DNA of 23,678 nt, taken from the NCBI GenBank assembly GCA_900555835.1, contig USMK01000023.1:1-23678 (forward strand), written 5' to 3'. Made by a program: the position numbers and the translations under genes. The notes beneath the pieces were generated by a model, which made no database searches, was not told the origin of the DNA, and worked only from the letters and a program-made list of their open reading frames with translations. Below are positions 16,014-23,678 of the stretch, in pieces (the first letter of the stretch is position 1; each line of letters begins with the position of its first letter). This stretch comes from an uncultured Clostridium sp. GTDB lineage: Bacteria; Bacillota; Clostridia; TANB77; CAG-508.

Positions 16014-17103
16014 ATGTGGGGAGATATAGCAATAGCATTTGTTCTGGCTTTTATAATAGCATTTGTTACAACACCATATACAATAAGATTGGCAAAAAAA
16101 GTTGGAGCAATAGATTATCCAAAAGATGCAAGAAGAATAAATAAAAAACCAATGCCAAGATTGCGGTGGATTAGCCGTAATAGCAGGCTTTACTATATCA
16201 CTAATATATTTGCTAGCAGTAATGTCAATTGAACATTCTATTGATTTATTTGGAGAAGATCAATACTACAAAAAACTAATAGGATTTGCCATAGGAATTA
16301 TAATACTTGGAATAGTATGTTTTATAGATGATTCCAAAGGAGGAGTACATCCACTTGTGAAACTTACTGCTCAAACAATTTCGGCAATTATAATGGTAAT
16401 ATCAGGAGTTAGAATAGATAGCATAGGAATCGACTTCATAAATGATGCACCATGGAGCCAAGCATTTTATACAATTTTAACAATAGGATGGATTGTGGGA
16501 ATTACAAATGCAATAAATTTAATAGATGGACTAGATGGACTATCAACAGGAGTTACAATAATAGCCTCAATTTCGCTACTTATTATATTTTCTCTAAATG
16601 GAGCACACATAATGGCTATTATACTAATAACAGCACTTGCAGGAGCTTTAATTGGATTTTTGCCATATAACTTTAATCCAGCAAAAACATTTATAGGAGA
16701 TGTAGGTTCAGACTTCTTAGGATTTTCACTTGCTGTAATATCAATATTAGGTGTAGCCAAAACATATACTGCAATAGTAATAGTAGCACCGCTTATTGTA
16801 CTTGCTCTGCCTGTATTTGATACGTTATTTGCAATAGTAAGAAGACTTATCAAAGGAAAATCGCTAAAAGCAGTAATAATGCCAGACAGAGGACATTTGC
16901 ATCACAAAATATTAGATAAAGGATATTCACAAAAACAAGCAGTCTTAATCATGTACGGAATAAGTGCAACATTTGGAATGTTTGCAATAATCCTACTAGA
17001 AAGTGGAATTTGGAAGGCAGTATCATTTGCCCTAATGATAGTAGTTGCAATGGCAATAGGATATCATAGTATGTTTAAAATGAGAGAAGATGAGAAAGAA
17101 TAA
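16014..17103 (+). CDS. tagO: Undecaprenyl-phosphate GlcNAc-1-phosphate transferase, TagO/WecA type (one CGGN +1 site)
   Basis: This polytopic membrane enzyme starts wall teichoic acid or other envelope glycans by moving sugar-1-phosphate to undecaprenyl phosphate. Restored length is 362 aa. The first cytoplasmic loop motif KPMPRLGGLA needs the +1 reading of CGGT at 16164 (Gly51). Other signatures follow: FIDDSKGG (D105, D106), NAINLIDGLDG (163-175), FIGDVGSD, and PDRGHLHH (290-297), which is typical of WecA/TagO rather than MraY. The triplet reading runs out at 16232. It lies in rpiB-tagO-GT2. MraY is the alternative, but the HLHH loop argues against it. Confidence 0.92.
16164..16167 (+). other. 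CGGT +1 site 7 (tagO Gly51)
   Basis: CGG in frame in place of the first glycine of the family-wide PMPRxGG motif. Four-base reading continues GGA TTA GCC. Confidence 0.87.
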
Positions 17104-17114
17104 TAGGAGGAAAT

Positions 17115-18204
17115 ATGGATAAAGTAACAGTCATAATTCCTATATATAATGTTGAGAAATATTTAAAGGAAGCAATTGAATCTACAATAAATCAAACACA
17201 TTCAAATATAGAAATAATTCTAGTAGATGACGGCTCAACAGATAATTCAGGAATAATATGTGACGAATTTGCAAAAAAAGATAAAAGGATAAAAGTAATT
17301 CACAAGACAAATGGGGGACTATCAGATGCTAGAAATGCTGGATTAGATGCAACAACTGGCAAATACATAATGTTTCTAGACTCAGACGATTTTTTAGAAC
17401 TAGATGCGGTAGAAAATATGTATAAAGAAATAACTGAAAAAGATGCTGATTATGTAATTGGTAATTACATAAATGCCGACGAAGATGGACAAAAATGGAA
17501 TAAAGTTATATTTGACACTAAAAAATACAAGCCTTTTAAATTATCAATAAATGACCATATGAATTCGTTCTTTATAATGAATTCAAGTGTATGTAATAAA
17601 ATATTTAAAAAGGAATTTATAGATAACTTAAATTTAAAATTTGTAGTAGGACTTCCAGCAGAAGATGCAATATTTACAACATATTGCTTTATGAAAGCAA
17701 AAAATGTATATTATACACGGATGTGTAGTATTTAATTATCGTCAAAGAAAAGGTGGTTCTATTAGTAGCAGTTGTTCACCAGAATATTTTGATGGAATAA
17801 ACAAAGCATATAGAATGATTTATGAAAATTTCCAAAACAATGATTATTTGGGATATTATAGATATTTCTATTCCAAAAGTATGAACTATATTATATATAA
17901 ATTTATAGATTCCACATTATTAGACAATGAAGATAGAGAAAGAATATTAAAAGAAATGCTATGGTTTTATAAGCTAACAGAAGAACTAGAAGTTCCACCT
18001 TGCCAAAAAGCAGTCGAAAAAATAATTAACAATGTGATTAAAGGAGATTTAAAAACTGCATTAGAATACTGCAAAATTCTAAAAGAAGCAAGAACATATA
18101 TGACTGCACAAGAAAGAGAAAAAATGTCAAAACCAGATGCAGAAATGTATCATAAATTATCATTATTAGATGAAAAATATGCACATAAAGAAAGCCAAGT
18201 TTAG
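17115..18204 (+). CDS. Family 2 glycosyltransferase (one CGGN +1 site)
   Basis: This is an inverting GT-A glycosyltransferase, probably adding a sugar in envelope polysaccharide synthesis. It has the GT2 N-terminus VTVIIPIYNVEKYL, the nucleotide-binding VDDGSTD (D38, D39), GGLSDARNAGL, and the metal-binding DSDD (89-92). The frame breaks at 17718, where CGGA stands for glycine; four-base reading gives YYTG-CVVFNYRQR followed by the normal GGSIS segment, for 362 aa. Triplet reading stops five codons later. The ribosome binding site AGGAGG is ideal and it starts 11 bases after tagO. The acceptor sugar cannot be told. Confidence 0.88.
17718..17721 (+). other. CGGA +1 site 8 (GT2 Gly202)
   Basis: In-frame CGG after ACA. 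Four-base reading leads into FNYRQR, the usual GT2 segment; triplet reading gives RMCSI and stop. Confidence 0.82.
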
Positions 18205-18219
18205 TAATAGCTTGGCTTT
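18191..18219 (+). terminator. Terminator of rpiB-tagO-GT2
   Basis: AAAGCCAAG (18191-18199) pairs with CTTGGCTTT (18211-18219) and ends in a T-run. The left arm covers the last GT2 codons. Confidence 0.75.
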
Positions 18220-18224
18220 TAAAA

Positions 18225-19281
18225 TTAATTATTAAAGAAAAATTGGATATAAGGTTTTCGGAAATTAGAACTATCAAAATGATGTGCACGTTGAATACTT
18301 TCATTAGATAGCATTTCTAACAATTCGCGATTATTATATAATTTTATAATCGCATTTTTTAAATTTTGCCTAATAACTTCGTCAGAAAGAATTGTCCTAT
18401 CTCCAATAATAAATTCTTTTTGCAAATCACCTAAAACTTCTGGAACGATTCCGACAATCAGTAGCAATAATAGGAACACCACAAGCTAGGGCCTCTAAAA
18501 CCGGTCTAGGTGTACCTTCTTGATAAGAACAAGTTATATAAATATCAATGTTCTTATAATATTCTGGCATTTCATTATTTGGAATTAAATTAATTTGTCT
18601 ATCAGCAAATTGTGTATTTATATTAAATCCTTCATTTATCAATTCTTCTAAAACAGGATTTAAAATATGATGTAAACCCTTATAATCAATTTCAGAACCA
18701 TCTGTATTATTCCAAGCAGAATTTCCTACCCAGCCAATAACAAGTGGCCTTTTTGAAATATTATTAAACTTAAATCGCTCTAAGTTCATTGGCTTAAAAA
18801 TTTGAATATCAAATGTATCAATTATAGTTGTTTCAGGCTTTTTATATTCAGGAATATTGCAATAAATATCATAAAGCTTTTTAGAGCTGGTATAATACTT
18901 TCTAGAAAATTTATTAAACACATCTGCATATTCTGCAATTTCATTTGGAGTTAAAAATAAATGGTCATAAACCGCAGTTGTAATTTTAGGCACAAAAAAA
19001 TTAATATATTTGTCATAATCAATATTATTTTTTTGTAAATGTTGCTTAAATCTATCTGATTTAAAATCAAGCAAATTTTTTCGCCACAAGAAATGAATAT
19101 AATCATAAGATTTAACATCTTCTAAAAGCAAAAACAAATCATCATAATATGGCTCTGGCTGAATTGCAAAAATATCCACAACAGCAATATTTTCAAGCTC
19201 TTTTTTCATTAAATTTGCAACATTATGAAAAGCCCAATTAGGAGCATCAATAATAATTGCAAGTTTTTTCTTATCATTCAT
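18225..19281 (-). CDS. Family 4-like glycosyltransferase (one CGGN +1 site)
   Basis: This is a GT-B retaining glycosyltransferase. The N-terminal half is divergent (LAIIIDAPNWAFHNVANLM), and the C-terminal half has the GT4 pattern VIGWVGNSAW and EGTPRPVLEALACGVPIIATD, with the EX7E pair at E255 and E263. The frame breaks at codon 277, where CGG stands for the glycine after ATDC; four-base reading gives ATDCG-IVPEVL and a 351-aa protein ending at 18225. This is the only +1 site on the minus strand, and its extra base is C on the coding strand as elsewhere. The gene converges on the GT2 gene and probably acts in the same envelope pathway. Confidence 0.87.
18450..18453 (-). other. CGGA +1 site 9 (GT4 Gly277, minus strand)
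   Basis: Read on the minus strand: TGT CGG A ATC GTT CCA. Four-base reading keeps TDCG-IVPEV; triplet reading gives RNRSRSFR and stop. Confidence 0.85.
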
Positions 19282-19400
19282 AAAAAAATCCTCACTTTAT
19301 TTATTCTAATTTGGATTCTATCATTTGGATATTGTAATGTCAAGAAATTGAATAAATAAAAAATTACAATAAAAAAATTGCATATATATACAGCTAAACT

Positions 19401-19428
19401 AAAAAAGCTCCATTAATGGAGCTTTTTT
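19401..19428. terminator. Bidirectional terminator
   Basis: AAAAAAGCTCCAT (19401-19413) pairs with ATGGAGCTTTTTT (19416-19428). A-run and T-run flank the stem, so it works on either strand; it directly follows the 96-aa minus-strand gene. Confidence 0.8.
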
Positions 19429-19430
19429 GG

Positions 19431-19721
19431 TTAGTCTTTATGCAAAATTATTAAAGTTAATGGCAAAAGACCTAAAATAATGGAAATTGCATAAAAAATG
19501 CTTTCTGATAATGTTGCAAACTTTAGTGAAATAAAATATAACACAAATGCAAATGGCTCAGAGATAAGTCCCCAGGCTAATGCACTTTTAAAATGAGACC
19601 GCATAATTTTCTTACCAGAATAGTATCTCATTAAAAAGAATAATGAAATAATCATTACAAGCAAATGCAACATCTGCAAAATAAGGAGACCGAATAGGGC
19701 CAAGTTGTGCAAAATCGTCAT
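19431..19721 (-). CDS. 96-aa membrane protein, unknown
   Basis: The start ATG at 19721 follows AAGGAGG. The protein has about three hydrophobic segments: 6-30 (LALFGLLILQMLHLLVMIISLFFLM), 47-68 (ALAWGLISEPFAFVLYFISL) and 74-92 (ESIFYAISIILGLLPLTLII). A short basic loop (RYYSGKKIMRSHFK) lies between the first two, and the C-terminus is LHKD. It is a single gene with its own terminator. No family recognised. Confidence 0.7.
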   Translation of the reverse strand: MTILHNLALFGLLILQMLHLLVMIISLFFLMRYYSGKKIMRSHFKSALAWGLISEPFAFVLYFISLKFATLSESIFYAISIILGLLPLTLIILHKD

Positions 19722-19808
19722 GAAAATTCCTCCTTTTAAAGTAAAAGATAAAAAGTATACTTAAATTATAGCATATTTTCTAGATAAAATCAAAATAATT
19801 TACATAAT

Positions 19809-19837
19809 TTGACTTTCCCTTAAAAATTTGCTACAAT
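19809..19837 (+). promoter_or_regulatory. Promoter of the SH3b-VanW gene
   Basis: TTGACT at 19809-19814, 17 bases, TACAAT at 19832-19837. Confidence 0.75.
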
Positions 19838-19870
19838 ACATAGTATAAATTAATTAAGGAGATGAACAAA

Positions 19871-20731
19871 ATGATTAAGGCAAAAGTATTACTCCTTGCT
19901 TGCATTTTGGTAATGTCTATATTTAGCGTATCATATGCAATGCCAAATGGATATGTTCGGGAAGGACGAATTAATATTAGTGAATACGTAAATATTCGCC
20001 AAGGGCCATCTACTAATACTGTTATTGTTGGTAGATTATATCCTAGCCAAGTAGTTAAGGTATATGATATTAATGAAGATGGTTGGTATAGAGTTGATTA
20101 TAATGGCACAAAGGCATATATGTATGCTGAGTATTTAGATACATATACTGTTACTCGGAATAAGCGTATAGGCTATTATAAAACATACTTCAACTTTAAT
20201 AATACCAACAGAAATCATAATATTGGTCTGGCAACCAAGAATATATCTGTAAAAATCTTACCTGGTAGAAATTTCAAATGGAGCGAAATTATTGGACCTG
20301 CCTCAAAAGAACAAGGCTATGTTTTGGGAAATGTAATAATAGATAACCAAATGGCCAAAGATTATGGAGGAGGTGTATGCCAGGTTTCGTCTACACTTTA
20401 CAACACTGCACTAGATGCTGGAATGGAAATTATAGAAAGGCATTCACACGGACTTCCTGTAACATATGTTCCACCTGGACGAGATGCAACTGTAAGTTAT
20501 GGATTTTTAGATTTCATTTTCAGGAATACTAAACCCTATCCAATTCAAATTATTGGTTTTATGGGAAAGGGGTTTGTGGAGGTTGAAATTTATGAAGCTG
20601 GAAAAGTACAGGGAAATACCACTGGACGCAAACAGGGCCTTTCAGTATGGACTAAAAAGCCCAAGAAAAACTGGAACTATTTAATTGTTGAGTCCAATGT
20701 AGGGCAAAATCCATCAGTGTATGTAAGATGA
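19871..20731 (+). CDS. Secreted SH3b-VanW domain protein
   Basis: The ATG at 19871 follows AAGGAG at good distance; the ATG at 19862 overlaps that site. A signal peptide (1-24, LLLACILVMSIFSVSYA) is followed by a bacterial SH3 domain (about 30-95, VNIRQGPSTNT...DGWYRVDY) and a VanW domain (about 115-235, GGGVCQVSSTLYNTALDAG, then HSHGLPVTYVPPGRDATV). VanW proteins are cell-surface proteins of uncertain function found beside vancomycin-resistance genes and widely in Clostridia. Half of its arginines are CGN, including two in-frame CGG (19958, 20156) that must be triplets, because four-base reading meets a stop quickly. This differs from all genes around it and suggests transfer or a different origin. 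Confidence 0.93.
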   Translation: MIKAKVLLLACILVMSIFSVSYAMPNGYVREGRINISEYVNIRQGPSTNTVIVGRLYPSQVVKVYDINEDGWYRVDYNGTKAYMYAEYLDTYTVTRNKRIGYYKTYFNFNNTNRNHNIGLATKNISVKILPGRNFKWSEIIGPASKEQGYVLGNVIIDNQMAKDYGGGVCQVSSTLYNTALDAGMEIIERHSHGLPVTYVPPGRDATVSYGFLDFIFRNTKPYPIQIIGFMGKGFVEVEIYEAGKVQGNTTGRKQGLSVWTKKPKKNWNYLIVESNVGQNPSVYVR

Positions 20732-20741
20732 AAAAACAAAG

Positions 20742-20775
20742 AATGCACAGTATTTAATTATTGTGCATTTTTTGT
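20742..20775 (+). terminator. Terminator after the VanW gene
   Basis: AATGCACA (20742-20749) pairs with TGTGCATT (20762-20769), followed by TTTT. Confidence 0.75.
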
Positions 20776-20885
20776 ATGGGAAATCTAAGTAAACTTGAAA
20801 AATTATTTTTGCCAAAACGATTTCCTTTTCCTAGAAAATGTAGTATAATAGAGTAATAAAATTTAATGAGAAGAGGAATTTTTAA

Positions 20886-23243
20886 ATGAATTCACTTGTG
20901 AGTGTTTTGGAAAAATATGATAAGTTTGCATCTTTAATCAAAGATGTTAAGCAAGGTGTAAATCCCATTATGCTATCTGGTTTAACTGATGGTGGTAAAG
21001 TACACCTTTCTTTTGCTGTGCAAATGTTTGCAGAAAATCCGGTTTGTATTGTTACATATAACGAATTACAGGCTAAGAAGTTAATAAGAGATTTAAAATA
21101 CTATACAGATAAAGTATTTTATTTTCCTAAAAGAGAAATTGTAACATACGATTATTTAGCTGAAAGCAAAGATATGCTAAATGAAAGAATTGAATGCTTG
21201 AATAATATAAAGAACGGAAATGCCAAGGTTGTTGTAACCACAATTGAGGCTCTTATGCAAAAAACAGTTTCACCAGAGATTTTATATAAACATACTTTAA
21301 GTTTAAAAGTTGGAAATGAGTATAAGCTAGATACAATAAAAGAAGCACTTATTAAGCTTGGTTATGAAAGATTTGATGTGGTTGAAGGTAAGGGGCAATT
21401 TAGTGTTAGAGGTGGAATTGTAGATATTGCAATTTCAGATAAAGTTGGAATTAGAATTGAGTTTTGGGGAGACGAAATAGATTCTATAAGAAATTTTAAT
21501 ATTTATACTGGACGTTCCACAGAAATGTTAGAAAATGTGGAAATCTATCCTGCCAATGAATTTGTTTTAGAAAACAGCCTAGAAAAAATTTGCTATGATA
21601 TAGAAAAAGGAGATTTTTTACCAGAGGATTTAGAAGAAATTAGAAATGGAAATTACTTAAATAAAATAGACAAATATCTTAATTCATTCTACAAAAAGCA
21701 AAGTACATTACTTGATTACATTCCAGAAGATTATATTTTCATTTTAGACGAAATTAAAAAAATAAAACAAAGAGCAGAAAATATAATCAAGGATAACGAA
21801 AGTGTTATTAAAAATTTAATAGAAAAAAACAAGTTAATTCCACAAGCACTAATGCAAATGGGTAATTATGAAGCAATAACAGGAGAAATTGAGAAAAAAC
21901 AAATTATATATCTAGAAAATCAAGACATTGGTTTTGTGGATATGAATAGTATGCATGCAAAAAGAAACGGATATAGTTTTAGCTATAGGGAGGTCAACTT
22001 TTTTCGCCTTGGAGTTGATTTACTCTTTGAGGAAATTAAAAAAGCAAAAGAAAAAGGAAAAACAATAGTTGTACTAGCTGGTAGTGAAGATAATGCAAGC
22101 AAAATATCTAATATTTTACTGGAAAAAGAAATACCCAATGTGTATACAAAAAAATTAGAAGAACAAATTGAAGACGGAAGAATTTATATAACAACAGGAA
22201 CAATTGAAAGTGGATTTGAAGCATATGATTTTAATTTACTTGTAATTTCAGCAGGAGAAATATTTACAACAAGAAAAGTAAAGAAAACAGTGAATAAAAC
22301 ATATAAAGATGCAGATACAATAGTATTTTCCGATTTGAAAGTGGGAGATTATGTTGTTCATAAAAACCACGGTATAGGACAATTTGTTGGAGTAAATACA
22401 ATTACAGCAGACAAAATAACAAAAGACTATATTAAAATAAAATACAAGGGAGACGACATTTTATATGTACCTACAAACCAACTTGATAATATTAGAAAAT
22501 ACGTTGGAGTAGGAGAAAAACATGCTCCTGATTTAAGTAATTTAGGTAGCAAAGAATGGTCAAATACTAAAAAGAAAGTAAAAGCAAATTTACAAATTGT
22601 AGCAAAGGAACTTTTAGAATTGTATGCAAGAAGGGAAAAGGCCCAAGGGTTTGCTTTTTCAAAAGATACACCTTGGCAAACTCAATTTGAAAATAGTTTT
22701 GCATATGAAGAAACAGATGATCAATTGAGATGTATAGACGAAATGAAAAAAGATATGGAATCCCCAAAACCAATGGACAGACTACTTTGTGGAGATGTTG
22801 GATATGGTAAAACCGAAGTAGCAATAAGAGGAGCATTTAAAGCCTGTATGGATGGAAAACAGGTTGCATATTTGGTTCCAACAACAATTTTAGCAAATCA
22901 ACAATATGAATCGTTTAAAGAAAGAATGAAGGATTTTCCTATTAGAATAGATGTACTAAACAGATTTAGAACTAAAAAGGAACAAGAACAAATAATAAAA
23001 AAACTAAAATTGGGAGAACTAGATATTGTAATAGGAACACATAGAATGCTTAGCAAAGACATAGAATTTAAGAATTTGGGAATGCTTATAATAGATGAGG
23101 AGCAAAGATTTGGAGTAAAAGCAAAAGAGAAAATAAAAGAAATGAAAAATACAATAGATGTTTTAACAATGACAGCAACACCAATTCCTAGAACACTTCA
23201 TATGTCTGTTGTAGGAAGAAGGGATATGTCTGTTACGCATTAA
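20886..23243 (+). CDS. mfd: Transcription-repair coupling factor Mfd, cut off by GC-rich join
   Basis: Mfd removes RNA polymerase stalled at lesions and recruits UvrA. The N-terminal UvrB-like module (to about 400), the polymerase-interacting domain (GDYVVHKNHGIGQFVGV, about 485-500) and the first part of the helicase motor are present. Helicase signals are Walker A GDVGYGKTE (636-644), the DEEQ box (737-740) and TATPIPRT (about 763). It ends at 785 aa, whereas complete Mfd has about 1150 aa. The reading stops at VGRRDMSV, just where the base composition jumps. The second motor domain and the C-terminal UvrA-binding domain are missing. The truncation is most likely an assembly join, not a natural mutation. 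No in-frame CGG in the visible part. Confidence 0.93.
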   Translation: MNSLVSVLEKYDKFASLIKDVKQGVNPIMLSGLTDGGKVHLSFAVQMFAENPVCIVTYNELQAKKLIRDLKYYTDKVFYFPKREIVTYDYLAESKDMLNERIECLNNIKNGNAKVVVTTIEALMQKTVSPEILYKHTLSLKVGNEYKLDTIKEALIKLGYERFDVVEGKGQFSVRGGIVDIAISDKVGIRIEFWGDEIDSIRNFNIYTGRSTEMLENVEIYPANEFVLENSLEKICYDIEKGDFLPEDLEEIRNGNYLNKIDKYLNSFYKKQSTLLDYIPEDYIFILDEIKKIKQRAENIIKDNESVIKNLIEKNKLIPQALMQMGNYEAITGEIEKKQIIYLENQDIGFVDMNSMHAKRNGYSFSYREVNFFRLGVDLLFEEIKKAKEKGKTIVVLAGSEDNASKISNILLEKEIPNVYTKKLEEQIEDGRIYITTGTIESGFEAYDFNLLVISAGEIFTTRKVKKTVNKTYKDADTIVFSDLKVGDYVVHKNHGIGQFVGVNTITADKITKDYIKIKYKGDDILYVPTNQLDNIRKYVGVGEKHAPDLSNLGSKEWSNTKKKVKANLQIVAKELLELYARREKAQGFAFSKDTPWQTQFENSFAYEETDDQLRCIDEMKKDMESPKPMDRLLCGDVGYGKTEVAIRGAFKACMDGKQVAYLVPTTILANQQYESFKERMKDFPIRIDVLNRFRTKKEQEQIIKKLKLGELDIVIGTHRMLSKDIEFKNLGMLIIDEEQRFGVKAKEKIKEMKNTIDVLTMTATPIPRTLHMSVVGRRDMSVTH

Positions 23244-23677
23244 ATGAGGTGCTTGCGTCAGGACTCTCACCGACGGATTTAAAGTCACTGATCTCACAGC
23301 GTGTCCGCTGGGCGCGCGGCTGTATCTGCACCGGGCGGAAGCTGCACTTGCTCTTTACGCCAAAGTTGAAATTTGCGCAGCGGGCGAACTATCTGGCATC
23401 CGTCTGGTACTGGTACGCGTCCTGGAAACGCTTTATCTACATTATGTCGCCGATCCTGTTTGCAACCTTCGGCGTCATGGTTGTGCGCTGTACACTGATC
23501 GAGGTGCTCATCTTCTGGCTGCCGATGTATTTGAGCAGTAACATCTGCCTCAAGATGATGAGCCGCAATATCCGCACGACCAAGTGGACGAATGTGTACG
23601 AAACGGTGCTGTTTCCGTTTCTTATGATACCGACACTGCTTGAGACGTTTGGAATTTCCATGAAGAAATTCAAGGTC
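23237..23677 (+). CDS. Cellulose synthase-like GT2 fragment, GC-rich, both ends missing
   Basis: An open frame runs from about 23237 to the window end with the translation ALNEVLASGLSPTDL, then the QxxRW motif of processive GT2 enzymes (SQRVRWARG) and hydrophobic helices (YIMSPILFATFGVMVV, IEVLIFWLPMYL). This matches the region after the catalytic core of BcsA-type cellulose synthases. G+C is above 50% with CGC, CTG and GCG codons, unlike everything before it. It contains CGG codons at 23336 and 23381 read as ordinary triplets. It has no start codon of its own and is fused to mfd in a different frame. It is best explained as a piece of another genome. Confidence 0.75.
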
Positions 23678-23678
23678 A

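Noticed and set aside
1374..18453. Random sequencing errors or pseudogenes as explanation of the seven broken genes
   Set aside because: All nine breaks share one form (C before a glycine GGN, in codon phase, coding strand) and hit genes such as dnaB and tilS that are essential in most bacteria. Random errors or decay would give varied insertions, deletions and stops. A systematic artefact is not excluded and is kept as the alternative.

Overview
The window is about 30% G+C for nearly all of its length, has strong AGGAGG-type ribosome binding sites and AGA-dominated arginine usage, and shows the gene order gdpP-rplI-dnaB-tilS-ftsH. Together these point to a low-GC Bacillota genome, most likely an uncultured, Clostridia-like bacterium. 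The last ~440 bases (from about 23,237) are abruptly GC-rich and encode a cellulose-synthase fragment inside what should be mfd. That part looks like a chimeric join to another organism.

Layout: 1-5526 is a housekeeping cluster on the + strand: the 3' part of gdpP (c-di-AMP phosphodiesterase), rplI, dnaB, tilS and ftsH, closed by a strong terminator. 5557-10428 is accessory: a 67-aa minus-strand gene, a coiled-coil protein with a tandem repeat, a DUF2207 membrane protein with a glycine-rich tail, an M23 peptidase, a small protein-kinase-fold protein and a 29-aa ORF. A candidate small RNA follows on the minus strand. 10721-13940 is gatCAB (Glu/Asp-tRNA amidotransferase). 13942-15386 holds minus-strand genes: two small proteins, rpsT and an mscL with a zinc ribbon. 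15548-18204 is rpiB, tagO/wecA and a GT2 glycosyltransferase (envelope polysaccharide). 18225-19721 holds a GT4 glycosyltransferase and a small membrane protein on the minus strand. 19871-23243 is an SH3b-VanW protein and mfd, which is cut off by the GC-rich join.

The main observation is that seven genes (dnaB, tilS, DUF2207, M23, tagO, GT2, GT4) each appear broken by a +1 shift, and every break has the same form. An in-frame CGG codon stands where a glycine codon GGN is expected, with one extra C before it, so that reading CGGN as one four-base glycine codon restores the protein. There are nine such sites, on both strands and always on the coding strand: two in dnaB, two in the DUF2207 tail, one in each of the others. 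No frameshift was found elsewhere in the AT-rich part, and more than twenty out-of-phase CGG trinucleotides (NNC|GGN) leave the frame intact. This suggests that CGG is not an ordinary arginine codon here but a +1 recoding signal or natural quadruplet codon for glycine, or that some systematic sequence artefact mimics this. The SH3b-VanW gene is the counter-evidence: it carries two in-frame CGG codons that must be read as triplets, although its arginine codon use differs from its neighbours. No tRNA gene that could explain the decoding lies in this window.
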